From positions 1 through 64,000 of the forward strand of contig NZ_JACZFR010000011.1 in assembly GCF_014904815.1 (NCBI RefSeq): a DNA stretch of 64,000 nucleotides, in the 5' to 3' direction. Of the stretch, positions 44,696-57,213 are shown in pieces. The first letter of the stretch is position 1, and every line of letters starts with the position of its first letter. The notes beneath the pieces are model-generated. The model was not told the DNA's origin, searched no databases, and worked only from the letters and a program-made list of their open reading frames with translations. Position numbers and translations under genes: made by a program. This stretch comes from Microbulbifer taiwanensis (GTDB lineage Bacteria > Pseudomonadota > Gammaproteobacteria > Pseudomonadales > Cellvibrionaceae).

Positions 44696-45343
44696 TCAGG
44701 GAATTACGTAGAAAAGCACGGCGAAGAAATGCAGTACACCGCCGGCGAGAACGAACAGATGCCAGATGGCGTGGTGGAAGCGCAGGCTGCGCCACAGGTA
44801 GAAGGCAATACCCCCGGTATAACAGAGGCCACCCAGCACCAGCAGCCACAGGCCACCGGGTTCCAGGCTGTCCATCAACGGTTTGATGGCCGCGATCACT
44901 ACCCAGCCCATCAGTGCACTCAGGGTGATCGACAGGGCGCGAATCCTTTTCAACGGTGTGAACTGGATAACCAGTCCCGCCAGTGCCAGCCCCCAGATGA
45001 TACCGAACAGCCACCAGCCCCAGGGTCCCCGCAGCGTCACCAGGGTAAAGGGTGTGTAAGTGCCCGCTATCAGCAGGAAGATGGCCGAGTGATCCAGGGT
45101 ACGCAGTATCTCCTTGGCGCGGATATGGCTGATGGCGTGATACAGGGTGGAGGCGCCAAAGCAGAGTATCAGGGTGGCCGCGTAGACACTGGAGCTGACG
45201 ATATGCCAGGCATCGCCGCGCAGGGCGGCAAATCCGCACAGTACGCCCAGGCCGGCGATTGCCAGCAGCGCACCTATACCGTGGGTGATACTGTTGGCGA
45301 CTTCTTCGGCGAAACTGTAGCGGCTGGCGGCGGTGGATGACAT
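44696..45343 (-). CDS. Haemolysin III / PAQR family membrane protein
   Basis: The product is 215 aa with seven hydrophobic spans and the family markers EEVANSITHGIGALLA, FGASTLYHAISH, LDHSAIFLLIAGTYTPF and the C-terminal FHHAIWHLFVLAGGVLHF. The conserved His and Asp residues would bind zinc within the membrane. The family name comes from a Bacillus protein; a haemolytic role here is not implied. Confidence 0.9.
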   Translation of the reverse strand: MSSTAASRYSFAEEVANSITHGIGALLAIAGLGVLCGFAALRGDAWHIVSSSVYAATLILCFGASTLYHAISHIRAKEILRTLDHSAIFLLIAGTYTPFTLVTLRGPWGWWLFGIIWGLALAGLVIQFTPLKRIRALSITLSALMGWVVIAAIKPLMDSLEPGGLWLLVLGGLCYTGGIAFYLWRSLRFHHAIWHLFVLAGGVLHFFAVLFYVIP

Positions 45344-45511
45344 GGATACCCCGAACTCTTTATGCTGATATCTTGGCAGCAGTTTGTGACCAATCGATTA
45401 AATATAGTCCACATCATCGCGACAGAGGCGTCCCGGCGCAAGGATAGAATGGGACTGCCCGTCCGGATATCGCCTCGCGATTTTCCGACAATGTCACCGG
45501 GAGGAGTACCG

Positions 45512-47428
45512 ATGACTACTGATCCACAGGAGATACTACAGAACCGCTTCCACCTGCACGACTTCCGCCCCGGCCAGCGAGCGGTGATCGACAGGCTGCT
45601 GGCCGGCGACTCGGCCCTGGCCATTTTCCCCACCGGCGGCGGTAAGAGCCTCTGCTACCAACTGCCGGCGCTGCTGATTGACGGCCTGACCCTGGTGATA
45701 TCGCCGCTGATCGCGCTGATGCAGGACCAGGTGGAAGGGCTCCAATCCCTCGGCATCGCCGCCGCGCGCCTCGACTCCTCTCGCAGCGGTGACGAGGTGC
45801 GGGAGATCTACCGCCAGTTGCGTGCCGGCGAACTCAAATTGCTGTATGTGGCCCCGGAGCGACTGCAGAACGAGCGCTTCCTGCAGCTGCTGCGCGGCCT
45901 GCGCATCGGTCTGATGGCAGTGGACGAGGCCCACTGCATTTCCGAGTGGGGCCACAATTTCCGCCCGGACTATCTGAAGTTGGCGCAGCTGGCCCGGGAG
46001 CTGAATGTCGAGCGGATTCTCGCCCTGACCGCCACCGCCACGCCGGCCGTGGCCGCGGATATCAGCCGCCAGTTCGGGATAGAGGAAAGTGCCCGGGTGC
46101 AGACAGGATTCTACCGCGACAACCTGCAGCTGGAGGTCACGCCCTGCCTCAAGGCACAGAAGCTGCCGCGCCTGACCGAGCGGCTGCTGGCATCTGCGGA
46201 TTCGCCGGCGATTGTCTATGTGACCCTGCAGCAGACCGCAGAAACCGTCGCCGAGCTGTTGGGCGCGGCCGGCATTCGCGCCGCAGCCTATCACGCTGGC
46301 ATGAAACCCGAGGAGCGCGAGCGGATCCAGAACGCCTTTATGGCAGGAGAGGTGTCCGTGGTGGTGGCTACCATCGCCTTCGGCATGGGTATCGACAAGG
46401 CCGATATCCGCGCCGTGTACCACTACAACCTGCCCAAGTCCCTGGAAAACTATATGCAGGAGATAGGCCGCGCGGGCCGCGACGGTGAACCTGCCCGTTG
46501 CGAACTCTTCGCCTGCGCCGGCGATGTGCGCGTGCTGGAAAACTTCACTTACGGCGACACACCGATCAACGAACACCTGGAGGCGCTGCTGCGCCAGCTG
46601 CTGGAGCAGGGCGAGACGTTCGATGTCTCCATCTATGAATTGTCCAACCAGTTCGATATCCGCCAGCTGGTGGTCGGCACCGCCCTGAGCTACCTGGAAC
46701 TGGAGGGCGTAATCCGCGCCACGGGTCCCTTCTACGCCAGCTACCAGATACAGTTCCTGCAACCGGCGAATGAGATACTCGCGCGCTTCGACGCGGCGCG
46801 GGCGGACTTCCTGCGACGGCTCCTCGATGCCGGCAGGATGGGCCGCAGCTGGCTCACCATCGACCTGCAGCGGGCCGTGGAACAGATCGGCGAGCCGCGC
46901 GCGCGAATCCTGAAGGCGCTGCAATACCTCGAGGAACAGGGCTGTATCGCGACCCGCGCCAAGGGCGTGCGCCAGGGCTATTGCCGCCTGCAGACAGCGG
47001 ACCTGTCCGGCCTCTGCGGGAAACTGGTGCAGCTGTTCGCCCGCCGCGAACAGCAGGATCTGGCGCGCCTGCAGCTGGTACTGGATTACGCGGCCGGCGC
47101 AGGGTGCCTGCCGGCACAGCTGTGCGGTTATTTCGGCGAGACACTACCGCAAGCCTGCGGCCGCTGCAGCAGCTGCCGCGAGTCCCGGCCCCGCAGTCTG
47201 CCGGGCGCGCCGCCGGCGGGAATTGGCAATGCCGACAGACGGGAAATCGAGCAATTGATCGGGGAGGCGCAACCGGCGCTGGCGCACCCGCGACAGCTGA
47301 CGCGTTTTCTGTGCGGCCTGGCCAGCCCGGCCACAATGCGCCTGCGCAAACACCGACAGTTCGGGCGACTGGCACAGCAGCCGTTCAGCCGGGTACTGAC
47401 ACTGGCCGAGCAGCTGTCGGGAAGCTAG
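45512..47428 (+). CDS. recQ: RecQ-family ATP-dependent DNA helicase
   Basis: The product is 638 aa. The helicase core has FRPGQRAVIDRLL, Walker A FPTGGGKSLCYQLP, DEAH in MAVDEAHCISEWGHNFRPDY, LTATATP, VYVTLQQTAE and EIGRAGRDGEPA. After the core come winged-helix-like segments and then the Cys cluster LCGYFGETLPQACGRCSSC near 535-555. In E. coli RecQ the Cys cluster precedes the winged helix, so the order is different. No clear HRDC domain follows. ATG 45512 has GGGAGGAG upstream; 50 in-frame upstream codons are ignored. Confidence 0.9.
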   Translation: MTTDPQEILQNRFHLHDFRPGQRAVIDRLLAGDSALAIFPTGGGKSLCYQLPALLIDGLTLVISPLIALMQDQVEGLQSLGIAAARLDSSRSGDEVREIYRQLRAGELKLLYVAPERLQNERFLQLLRGLRIGLMAVDEAHCISEWGHNFRPDYLKLAQLARELNVERILALTATATPAVAADISRQFGIEESARVQTGFYRDNLQLEVTPCLKAQKLPRLTERLLASADSPAIVYVTLQQTAETVAELLGAAGIRAAAYHAGMKPEERERIQNAFMAGEVSVVVATIAFGMGIDKADIRAVYHYNLPKSLENYMQEIGRAGRDGEPARCELFACAGDVRVLENFTYGDTPINEHLEALLRQLLEQGETFDVSIYELSNQFDIRQLVVGTALSYLELEGVIRATGPFYASYQIQFLQPANEILARFDAARADFLRRLLDAGRMGRSWLTIDLQRAVEQIGEPRARILKALQYLEEQGCIATRAKGVRQGYCRLQTADLSGLCGKLVQLFARREQQDLARLQLVLDYAAGAGCLPAQLCGYFGETLPQACGRCSSCRESRPRSLPGAPPAGIGNADRREIEQLIGEAQPALAHPRQLTRFLCGLASPATMRLRKHRQFGRLAQQPFSRVLTLAEQLSGS

Positions 47429-47446
47429 AAAGGAAATACCAAAATC

Positions 47447-47470
47447 GAAAAAGGCGTCCCCCGGGGCGCC
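47447..47470 (-). terminator. Rho-independent terminator of purA
   Basis: Read on the minus strand, a GGCG-CCCC/GGGG-CGCC-type stem with one mismatch is followed by five T residues. It lies 24 bp after the purA stop, between the converging recQ and purA genes. Confidence 0.65.
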
Positions 47471-47493
47471 GGTTTCCCTTGAAGCCGCAGCGA

Positions 47494-50099
<2,606 letters not shown>

Positions 50100-50146
50100 G
50101 ATGAAAAAGGTGTTGTCAGCGGTGTATCGGGCGGGAGCGCCCTCAC

Positions 50147-50172
50147 AAAAAAACCGGGCACTGCCCGGTTTG
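50147..50172 (-). terminator. Rho-independent terminator of hflKC
   Basis: On the minus strand AAACCGGGCA-GTG-CCCGGTTT is followed by a run of seven T residues. It lies about 125 bp after the hflC stop and before hisZ. Confidence 0.8.
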
Positions 50173-50226
50173 CGTGATTTTACCATCAAGTGTTTGCGAG
50201 AAGGTAGGGGTATCGGCTGGTTTCGA

Positions 50227-50295
50227 GGCGGGCCTGCGGCCCGCATGCGGAGCTCGAGCCTTCAGCGCCCCAAGACAAAGCTCCGCGCTCCCAGG
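50227..50295. repeat. REP-like palindromic repeat, copy 2
   Basis: It shares the 18-base block GGCGGGCCTGCGGCCCGC with 16880-16897, then GGAGCTCG and a CTCCCAGG end that abuts the hflC stop codon. Both copies lie immediately 3' of a minus-strand gene in the same orientation. Confidence 0.6.
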
Positions 50296-51168
50296 TTACT
50301 TGCCCTCGGGATCCTTCAGGTAGCGGAAGAACTCGCTTTCCGGATCCACCAGCAGCATGTCGGACTTGCTCTGGAAGGTCTCCTGGTAGGCCTTGAGACT
50401 GCGGGTAAAGCGGTAGAACTCCGGGTCCTTGTTGAAGGCGGAGGCGTAGATGGCCGCGGCCTCGGCGTCGCCTGCACCACGCAGCTCTTCCGACTGGCGG
50501 TAGGCCTCGGCCTCGATCACTATCTTCTGGCGATCGGCGTTGGCGCGGACGCGCTCGCTGGCCTCCTGGCCCTTGGCGCGGTGGTCGCGGGCCTCCAGCT
50601 CACGGCCGGCGCGCATGCGCTGGAAGACCGACTCGGACACCTCCGGTGGCAGGTCGATGCGCTTCACGCGCACGTCGACGATTTCCACCCCCAGGTCCGT
50701 CTGCGCCGACTTGTTCAGGTTCTTGGTGATCTCCGCCATCAGCTCGTCGCGCTGGCCGCTGACCACTTCGTGCAGGTCGCGCACACCGAACTGGTTGCGC
50801 AGGCGGTTGTTGATCTGTTCCGCCAGCAGGCGCACCGCATTGCGCTCGTCGCCGCGGGTGGCGACATAGAAGCGGCCCACGTCGAAGATGCGGTACTTGG
50901 CGTAGGAGTCCACCATCATGAACTTGTTTTCGCTGTTCAGCATGCGCACCGGGCTGGAGTCCACGGTCTGGATGCGCGCGTCGAACTTGCGCAGCTCGTG
51001 CACCAGCGGAATCTTGAAATAGAGCCCCGGCTCGTAGTCGGTGCGGATCAGTTCACCGAAACGCAGCAGCACGGCCTTTTCCGTCTCCTTGACCACGAAG
51101 GCGCTGGAGGAGATGGCCAGAACTGCGAGCAGCAGGGCGGCGATGATTACCAGTGTTCTGTTGTTCAT
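50296..51168 (-). CDS. hflC: HflC, FtsH-regulating SPFH membrane protein
   Basis: The product is 290 aa with one N-terminal membrane anchor (TLVIIAALLLAVLAISSSAFVV) and an SPFH/band 7 domain exposed to the periplasm (KAVLLRFGELIRTDYEPGLYFKIPLV), then a helical region (RAGRELEARDHRAKGQEASERVRANAD). With HflK it forms the cage around the FtsH protease. It follows hflK by 11 bp. Confidence 0.96.
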   Translation of the reverse strand: MNNRTLVIIAALLLAVLAISSSAFVVKETEKAVLLRFGELIRTDYEPGLYFKIPLVHELRKFDARIQTVDSSPVRMLNSENKFMMVDSYAKYRIFDVGRFYVATRGDERNAVRLLAEQINNRLRNQFGVRDLHEVVSGQRDELMAEITKNLNKSAQTDLGVEIVDVRVKRIDLPPEVSESVFQRMRAGRELEARDHRAKGQEASERVRANADRQKIVIEAEAYRQSEELRGAGDAEAAAIYASAFNKDPEFYRFTRSLKAYQETFQSKSDMLLVDPESEFFRYLKDPEGK

Positions 51169-51179
51169 TGCGTCACCCC

Positions 51180-52325
51180 TCAGCGGACATTCTGGTTGCG
51201 GCGCCGGTTGGCGGCCTCGGCGCTCAGGCGGTCGAGCACCCGCTGGTAGATCTCGTCCACCACCGTCGGCGACACATCCTTGCGCTGTACCGCCTGGCTG
51301 CCACTTTGCTGCGCCAGCTTGTCCAGCGGCAGGTACATCATGTTGTTGCCGCCCTCGACATCCACCATCACCTTGGAGGCATTGGCCATCACCTGCTGCA
51401 CCGCATCCAGGTAGAGGCGCTCGCGGGTTACCTGGGGCGCGCGCTCGTATTCGGCCAGCAGCTTCTCGAAGCGCACCGCCTCACCGCGCGCGCTCTCCAC
51501 GACGCGGGACTTGTAGGCCTCCGCTTCCTCGATCATGCGCTGTGCCTGGCCGCGCGCTACCGGAATGACCTGGTTGGCATAGGCCTGGGCCTCGTTCTGC
51601 AGGCGCACCTCGTCCTCGCGGGCGCGGACCACATCGTCGAAGGCATCCTGCACTTCCCGCGGCGCCTTGGCGTCGGTCAGGTTGACCACGTCGACGCGGA
51701 TACCGGTCTGGTAGAGGTCCAGGTAGTCCTGCAGGCGCGCCTGGGTGTCCGCGGAAACCTGGGTCCGGTTCTGGGAGATAACGCCATTCAGCGTCAGGGA
51801 GCCGACCACGTGGCGCAGGGCGCTGTCGGTGGCCTCCTGCAGGCTCTTGAGCGGATCGCGCACGCGCAGCACAAAGGACTCGGCGTCGTCGATATGCCAC
51901 TGCACCTGCAGCACCACGTCCACGATACTCGCATCCTCGGTGAGCATCTGCCCGGTGGTACGCTCGGTGCGCACCTCGGTCATGTTCACCTTGGTGACGG
52001 TATCGATCAGCGGCGGATTCCAGTGCAGGCCGGAAGTCTCGGTGGAGTGATATTTGCCCAGTCGCAGCACCACGGCGGACTCGTTGGCATTGACCTGGTA
52101 GAACCCCAGCAAGCCGTAGAGGACGGCCACAACGATCAATACCAGCGACCACGGAAAGCGGCCGCCCCCGCTGGCACCACTGCCGGAACCGCCACCAAAG
52201 AGGCCGTTCAGTTTCTGTTGCAACTTGCGCAGCAGTTCGTCGAGATCTGGCGGGCCGTCATTGCGCTTGCCGCCGCCTCCACCCCAGGGATCCTTGTTAT
52301 TACCACCCGGTTCGTTCCAGGCCAT
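51180..52325 (-). CDS. hflK: HflK, FtsH-regulating SPFH membrane protein
   Basis: The product is 381 aa. A Gly-rich cytoplasmic leader (MAWNEPGGNNKDPWGGGGGK) precedes one membrane span (PWSLVLIVVAVLYGLLGFYQV) and an SPFH domain with VVLRLGKYHSTETSGLHWNPP. It ends in a long coiled coil. The ATG at 52325 has GGAG eight bases upstream. It partners HflC. Confidence 0.96.
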   Translation of the reverse strand: MAWNEPGGNNKDPWGGGGGKRNDGPPDLDELLRKLQQKLNGLFGGGSGSGASGGGRFPWSLVLIVVAVLYGLLGFYQVNANESAVVLRLGKYHSTETSGLHWNPPLIDTVTKVNMTEVRTERTTGQMLTEDASIVDVVLQVQWHIDDAESFVLRVRDPLKSLQEATDSALRHVVGSLTLNGVISQNRTQVSADTQARLQDYLDLYQTGIRVDVVNLTDAKAPREVQDAFDDVVRAREDEVRLQNEAQAYANQVIPVARGQAQRMIEEAEAYKSRVVESARGEAVRFEKLLAEYERAPQVTRERLYLDAVQQVMANASKVMVDVEGGNNMMYLPLDKLAQQSGSQAVQRKDVSPTVVDEIYQRVLDRLSAEAANRRRNQNVR

Positions 52326-52403
52326 CGAAACACTCCAACTCTGATCATTTAGCTTTTTGTACCGGCGGGATTCTAGCACCCTTCTCCGGCAAATTATTGC
52401 GAC

Positions 52404-53717
52404 TTATCCCGGCGTAGCCTCGCTTGAAGCCTTCCACTCGGGCGCGCCTTCACACTCTTTATACGGCGCCAACAGGCGCTGGAAATCGCTGCGCGGCAAC
52501 AGCAACTGCAGTTCGCAGTCGCCGTTATCGCGATAATTCTCAGACTGAACCGCGTTGATTTCATACAGCTGCGCACGCAGGCGCGACTGCTGCGGCGTTG
52601 TCACCAGCAGGCCGCTGACCATCTGCTCGCCGAGCCGCTCGGCAATGGCCTCGATTAGCAGCTCGCAGCCGGCGCCACTGACGGCGGATAGCCACACGGC
52701 GCGCGGCACCCCCTGTTCATCGCGCTCGATGCGCGGCTCGCAGTCCTGCAGTAGGTCGATCTTGTTGTACACGAGCAACTGCGGCAGTTCCCCCGCATCT
52801 ATCTCCGCCAGCACATTCTGCACTTCTTCCATCAGGTGCAGCCGGTCTTCTGCAGCGGCATCCACCACATGCAGCAGCAGAGTCGCGCTGGCCGCCTCCT
52901 CCAGCGTGGCGCGAAATGCTTCCACCAGCTTATGTGGCAGGTGGGATACGAAGCCCACCGTGTCCGCCAGTACCATGGCGCCAACGTTGGGCAGATCAAC
53001 CCGGCGCATGGTCGGATCCAGCGTCGCAAACAACTGGTCGCGCACATAGACATCCGCGTCGGTGAGGCGGTTGAACAGGGTCGACTTGCCGGCATTGGTA
53101 TAGCCCACCAGAGAGACGGTGGCGACTTCGGCGCGGGAGCGGGCGCGGCGGCCCTGTTCGCGCTGCCGGCGGACCTTTTCCAGCTTCTTCTCGATGGAAT
53201 CGATGCGCGCGCGCAGCAGCCGGCGGTCGGTTTCCAGCTGGGTCTCACCGGGACCGCGCAGGCCAATACCGCCCTTCTGTCGCTCCAGGTGGGTCCAGCC
53301 GCGCACCAGGCGTGTGGCCATATGGCGCAGCTGCGCCAACTCTACCTGCAGCTTACCCTCATGGGTGCGGGCGCGCTGGGCAAAAATATCCAGGATCAGG
53401 CCGGTGCGGTCCAGCACCCGACACTTCAGCTCGCGCTCGACATTGCGCTCCTGGCTGGGGGACAGGGTGTGGTCGAAGATCACCAGCTCGGCGCCGTTGT
53501 CCAGCACCGCCTGGCGGATCTCCTCCAGCTTGCCGCGGCCAACGAAGGTCTTAGGGTCCGGCGTGGCGCGCTGGCCGAAGATAAAGGTCACCGGGTCTGC
53601 GCCGGCGGAAAGCGCCAGCTCTTCAAATTCTCGTGGGTCATCGGGGCTGTCGATGGCGGACAGTTCCAGGTGCACCAGCACCGCCAGCTCACCGGAATCC
53701 GGTCGTTCGAAAAACAA
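52404..53717 (-). CDS. hflX: Ribosome-associated GTPase HflX
   Basis: The product is 437 aa. The HflX N-terminal domain (FVGRGKLEEI, FDHTLSPSQERNVE) leads to a G domain with GYTNAGKSTLFNRL, DTVGFVSHLPH and YNKIDLL. The helical GGIGLRGPGETQLETDRR segment precedes the G domain. HflX splits stalled or heat-damaged ribosomes. The start is TTG at 53717, giving the family beginning FFERPDSGE. It lies downstream of hfq in the conserved order. Confidence 0.95.
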   Translation of the reverse strand: MFFERPDSGELAVLVHLELSAIDSPDDPREFEELALSAGADPVTFIFGQRATPDPKTFVGRGKLEEIRQAVLDNGAELVIFDHTLSPSQERNVERELKCRVLDRTGLILDIFAQRARTHEGKLQVELAQLRHMATRLVRGWTHLERQKGGIGLRGPGETQLETDRRLLRARIDSIEKKLEKVRRQREQGRRARSRAEVATVSLVGYTNAGKSTLFNRLTDADVYVRDQLFATLDPTMRRVDLPNVGAMVLADTVGFVSHLPHKLVEAFRATLEEAASATLLLHVVDAAAEDRLHLMEEVQNVLAEIDAGELPQLLVYNKIDLLQDCEPRIERDEQGVPRAVWLSAVSGAGCELLIEAIAERLGEQMVSGLLVTTPQQSRLRAQLYEINAVQSENYRDNGDCELQLLLPRSDFQRLLAPYKECEGAPEWKASSEATPG

Positions 53718-53858
53718 TGGATATTCTCTGTTGCGGGACCGGGCAGCGGCCCGGGACCCTGATTGAGGCCGCAGCAGGCGGCACCAAATTACAGGGCATC
53801 AAACTGCGGGCGCCCCGGCGAGCCGAGGCGCGAATCTATGCCTGGAACAGGGCTGGTG

Positions 53859-54143
53859 TTAACCGAAGGTTTCTCGCTCACCACCTTCACCAGCGCCCTC
53901 GCCCCCCTGCTGCGCCGCCGGATTCAGCAGCGGTACGCGCACCGCGCGGGACGGGACAACGGTGGAAATGGCGTGTTTGTACACCATTTGGCTGACGGTG
54001 TTTTTCAGCAATACCACAAATTGATCGAAAGATTCTATTTGCCCCTGAAGCTTGATGCCGTTAACCAGATAGATAGAAACCGGGATACGCTCTTTGCGCA
54101 ATACGTTGAGGTAAGGGTCTTGTAAGCTGTGCCCTTTTGACAT
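53859..54143 (-). CDS. hfq: RNA chaperone Hfq
   Basis: The product is 94 aa. Sm1 and Sm2 motifs are intact: [20 protein letters not shown] at the start, [18 protein letters not shown] and [12 protein letters not shown]. The C-terminal tail is short and Gly/Glu-rich. The hexamer pairs small RNAs with mRNAs. AAGGAG lies seven bases before the ATG at 54143. A 181-bp gap to miaA upstream can hold its own promoter. Confidence 0.97.
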   Translation of the reverse strand: MSKGHSLQDPYLNVLRKERIPVSIYLVNGIKLQGQIESFDQFVVLLKNTVSQMVYKHAISTVVPSRAVRVPLLNPAAQQGGEGAGEGGERETFG

Positions 54144-54324
54144 CTTTTTTCTCCTTGTCAAAAGCTGGAAGCGAATGCAGGCCGCAATCGCGCCCACGAA
54201 ACCCGTGGACTAAGTGACGACTGAGGTCGAATACGCGTATAAGTAGAGCCGGAAATGGCCCGACTCTGTGAAAAAACTGACTGAACGGGCTTGTCGTTTA
54301 TTGGCCCACCCACGTTATGGATGC

Positions 54325-55344
54325 TCAAGCAAGAAATTTCAAGGCTTCCGCCAAGATTTCGTCATTTTTGCGCACCCTGCCATCGACATCCTGTGCGTAA
54401 ATTGCCGCCAGATCCGGCCAGCGCCGCAGCCAGGTCAGCTGGCGCTTGGCCAATTGGCGCGTGGCGGCGACTCCCGCCCCCACCATCTGCTCGTAGTCCA
54501 GACGGCCATCCAGGTACTGCCACACCTGGCGGTATCCCACCGCGCGAATGGCCGGCAGATCCTCATGCAGGTCGCCGCGCTCGCGCAGTCCCCGCACCTC
54601 GTCGACAAAGCCCTGCTCCAGCATACGGCGGAAGCGGAATTCAATGCGCTGGTGCAGTAGCGCCCTGTCTCTGGGCAGCAGCGCCAGCTGACGCAGGTCG
54701 TAGTGCTCGGTCACCGAATCCCGCGCCTGCTCCCGGCGCAGCTGCGACAGCGGCACGCCAGTCAATCGGTAGACCTCCAGGCCGCGCTCGATACGCACCG
54801 AGTGATTGGGGTGCAATTCGGAGGCCAATTCCGGATCCACTGCCGCCAGTTCGGCGTGCAGAGCCGGCCAGCCCTCGCGCCCGGCGCGGGCCTCGATATC
54901 CGCACGTATCGCCGGATCCGCCTCCGGCAGCTGCGCCATGCCCTCCAGTAGAGCGCGAAAATACAACATGGTTCCGCCCACCAGTAGTGGAATCTTGCCC
55001 GCCGCAACTATCTCGGCCATGGCCTCCAGAGCATCCTCGCGAAAACGGCCGGCGGAATAGGACTCACCCGGATCGCAGATATCGATCAGGCGGTGGGGGT
55101 AGCGCACCAACTCCTCCGGCGAGGGCTTGGCGGAGCCGATATCCAGGCCGCGGTAGACGAGTGCCGAATCGACACTGATCAGCTCCACCGGCAGCTGGTC
55201 TGCCAGCGCCATGGCCAGGTCCGTCTTGCCGGAGGCTGTCGGTCCCATCAGGAAGATGGCCCTTGGCAATGCGGAATGCGAAATGCGGAATGCGGAATCA
55301 TCCGCTCCGGCATCATTCCGCATTCCGCATTCCGCATTAGTCAT
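54325..55344 (-). CDS. miaA: tRNA dimethylallyltransferase MiaA with repeat-derived N-terminal extension
   Basis: The product is 339 aa. It adds a dimethylallyl group to A37 of UNN-reading tRNAs. The domain starts at [19 protein letters not shown] (P-loop) and continues with [28 protein letters not shown] and [14 protein letters not shown]. The ATG at 55344 overlaps the mutL stop (ATGA) with GAGGGGG upstream. The first 26 residues ([12 protein letters not shown] onward) are encoded by a heptamer-repeat hairpin (55268-55338), so the family domain begins late. A TTG start just before PRAIFLMG is the alternative. Confidence 0.92.
   Translation of the reverse strand: MTNAECGMRNDAGADDSAFRISHSALPRAIFLMGPTASGKTDLAMALADQLPVELISVDSALVYRGLDIGSAKPSPEELVRYPHRLIDICDPGESYSAGRFREDALEAMAEIVAAGKIPLLVGGTMLYFRALLEGMAQLPEADPAIRADIEARAGREGWPALHAELAAVDPELASELHPNHSVRIERGLEVYRLTGVPLSQLRREQARDSVTEHYDLRQLALLPRDRALLHQRIEFRFRRMLEQGFVDEVRGLRERGDLHEDLPAIRAVGYRQVWQYLDGRLDYEQMVGAGVAATRQLAKRQLTWLRRWPDLAAIYAQDVDGRVRKNDEILAEALKFLA
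55268..55338. repeat. Heptamer-repeat hairpin inserted in the 5' end of miaA
   Basis: Four AATGCGG-type heptamers (one with G to A) are followed by an 18-base spacer and three copies of the complementary ATTCCGC, giving a near-perfect long hairpin. The block is read through in frame by miaA. Confidence 0.8.
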
Positions 55345-57200
55345 TGCCCCCTCATAAACCATTTGTCCATGTCCGCCAACTTCACTTGGGTCCAGGTGGG
55401 CCTGCCGTGGTTGCACTGGCCACTGCGCTCGGTGCGCTCCATATCCCGCAGCAGCGCGTTCATCTCCGGCACTGTCAATTTGCGGTTGGCGCGCACCGAA
55501 CCGTGACAGGCCATGGTGGACAGTATCTCGTTGATGCGCTCGCCGATGCGGTCGCTGCCGCCCTGGGCCAGCAGGTCCGACAGAACGTCGCGTACCAGCT
55601 GTTCCACCTCGGCCCCGTGCAGCATGGTCGGCACCTGGCGCACCAGTAAAGTCTCCGGCCCCGCCCGCTGCAACACAAAACCCAGTGCCGTGAACACTTC
55701 GCTGCGCTCCTCGAAACAGTCCGCCTCGCGCTGGCTCACCGCCAGGCTCACCGGTACCAGTAGCGGCTGTGCCTGTATGCCGCCGGTAGCGTGGGCACTC
55801 TTCATCTGCTCGTAGACGATGCGCTCGTGGGCCGCGTGCATGTCGACGACGATCAGACCCTGCTCATTCTGCGCCAGGATATAGATGCCGTGTAACTGCG
55901 CCAGGGCGAAACCCAGTGGCGGCGCCTCTTCACCATCCGTCTGCGGCGCCAGCGCCGAGTTCCAGCCGGCAACCGTGGGCGAAGGTGTCGCAGTCGCAGC
56001 GGGCGCAGCTTCGGACACGCCGGGTTGTGCCCGATACGGCTGGTGCAGAGTTCCGTAATTCTGCATCTGCTGCTGCAAATCCCCCGGCGATGGCCGCGAG
56101 GAAAGCGCCATCTTCTGCTGACCGGCAAATTCACCCGCACTGATACCACCGACAGTTTCCGTTTGCTGCTGCTCGGTCTCCTCCCGCTGCCCAGGCCTTA
56201 CGTCTGCCAGCGCCCGGTGCAGGGAACCGAACAGGAAGTCGTGCACCAGGCGGCCATCCCTGAAGCGCACTTCGTGTTTGGTCGGGTGCACGTTCACGTC
56301 CACCGAGGCCGGATCCAGCTCCAGGTAGAGCACGAAGGCCGGGTGGCGACCGTGGTAGAGCACATCGGCGAAGGCGCGGCGCACCGCGTGACTGACCACC
56401 TTGTCGCGAATGGCGCGGCCATTGACGTAGAAGAACTGCAGGTCCGCCTGGGAGCGGGAAAAGGCCGGTTCGGCAACCCAGCCCCAGAGGCGCAGGCCGC
56501 TGCGCTCCACGTCAATATGCAGCGCATTCTGCATAAACGCCGGCCCGCACACCTGGGCCACGCGCCGCTCCATTTCCACCCGGCCGCTGCCGGCGCGCAG
56601 GTTGTGCACGCCCTTGCCGTTGTGGCGCAGGCTGATGGAGACATCGAAACGCGAAAGGGCCAGGCGCTTGATGGTGTCGTCGACCCGGTTGAACTCGGTC
56701 TTCTCGGTGCGCAGGAACTTGCGCCGCGCCGGGGTATTGAAGAAGAGATCGCGCACATCCACGCTGGTGCCGCGCGGGTGCGCCGCCGGATTCAGTTGCG
56801 CCTGCATATCGCGGCCGGAGGCCACTACCTGCCAGCCCTTGCCGCTGTCGTCGCGGCTGCTGGTCAGTTCGAGGCGCGCCACCGAGGAGATACTGGCCAG
56901 GGCCTCGCCGCGGAAACCCAGGGTGGCCACCGCCTCCAGGTCCTCCAGTGCGTGAATCTTGGAGGTGGCATGGCGGGCCAGCGCCAGCGGCAGGTCCTCT
57001 TTCTCGATACCCTTGCCGTTGTCGCGCACTCTGATGCGCTTGATACCACCGTTGTCGATTTCCACTTCCAGGCGCGATGCACCGGCATCGAGGCTGTTCT
57101 CCAACAACTCCTTGATCACCGAAGCCGGCCGCTCCACCACCTCGCCGGCGGCGATCTGGTTGGCGAGGCGGGGGGATAATTGCTGGATTTTATCGGACAT
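55341..57200 (-). CDS. mutL: DNA mismatch repair protein MutL
   Basis: The product is 619 aa. The GHKL ATPase domain has [33 protein letters not shown] and [13 protein letters not shown]. The transducer domain ends with [15 protein letters not shown] Gln/Ala-rich linker (about 340-420) precedes the C-terminal dimerisation domain with [14 protein letters not shown], the Pseudomonas-type form of the endonuclease motif. It overlaps miaA by four bases and follows amiB by 13. Confidence 0.97.
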   Translation of the reverse strand: MSDKIQQLSPRLANQIAAGEVVERPASVIKELLENSLDAGASRLEVEIDNGGIKRIRVRDNGKGIEKEDLPLALARHATSKIHALEDLEAVATLGFRGEALASISSVARLELTSSRDDSGKGWQVVASGRDMQAQLNPAAHPRGTSVDVRDLFFNTPARRKFLRTEKTEFNRVDDTIKRLALSRFDVSISLRHNGKGVHNLRAGSGRVEMERRVAQVCGPAFMQNALHIDVERSGLRLWGWVAEPAFSRSQADLQFFYVNGRAIRDKVVSHAVRRAFADVLYHGRHPAFVLYLELDPASVDVNVHPTKHEVRFRDGRLVHDFLFGSLHRALADVRPGQREETEQQQTETVGGISAGEFAGQQKMALSSRPSPGDLQQQMQNYGTLHQPYRAQPGVSEAAPAATATPSPTVAGWNSALAPQTDGEEAPPLGFALAQLHGIYILAQNEQGLIVVDMHAAHERIVYEQMKSAHATGGIQAQPLLVPVSLAVSQREADCFEERSEVFTALGFVLQRAGPETLLVRQVPTMLHGAEVEQLVRDVLSDLLAQGGSDRIGERINEILSTMACHGSVRANRKLTVPEMNALLRDMERTERSGQCNHGRPTWTQVKLADMDKWFMRGQ

Positions 57201-57213
57201 AAAAAATTACAAC

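Noticed and set aside
55268-55338. CRISPR array
   Set aside because: The units are seven bases, contiguous and self-complementary, with no spacers or cas genes.
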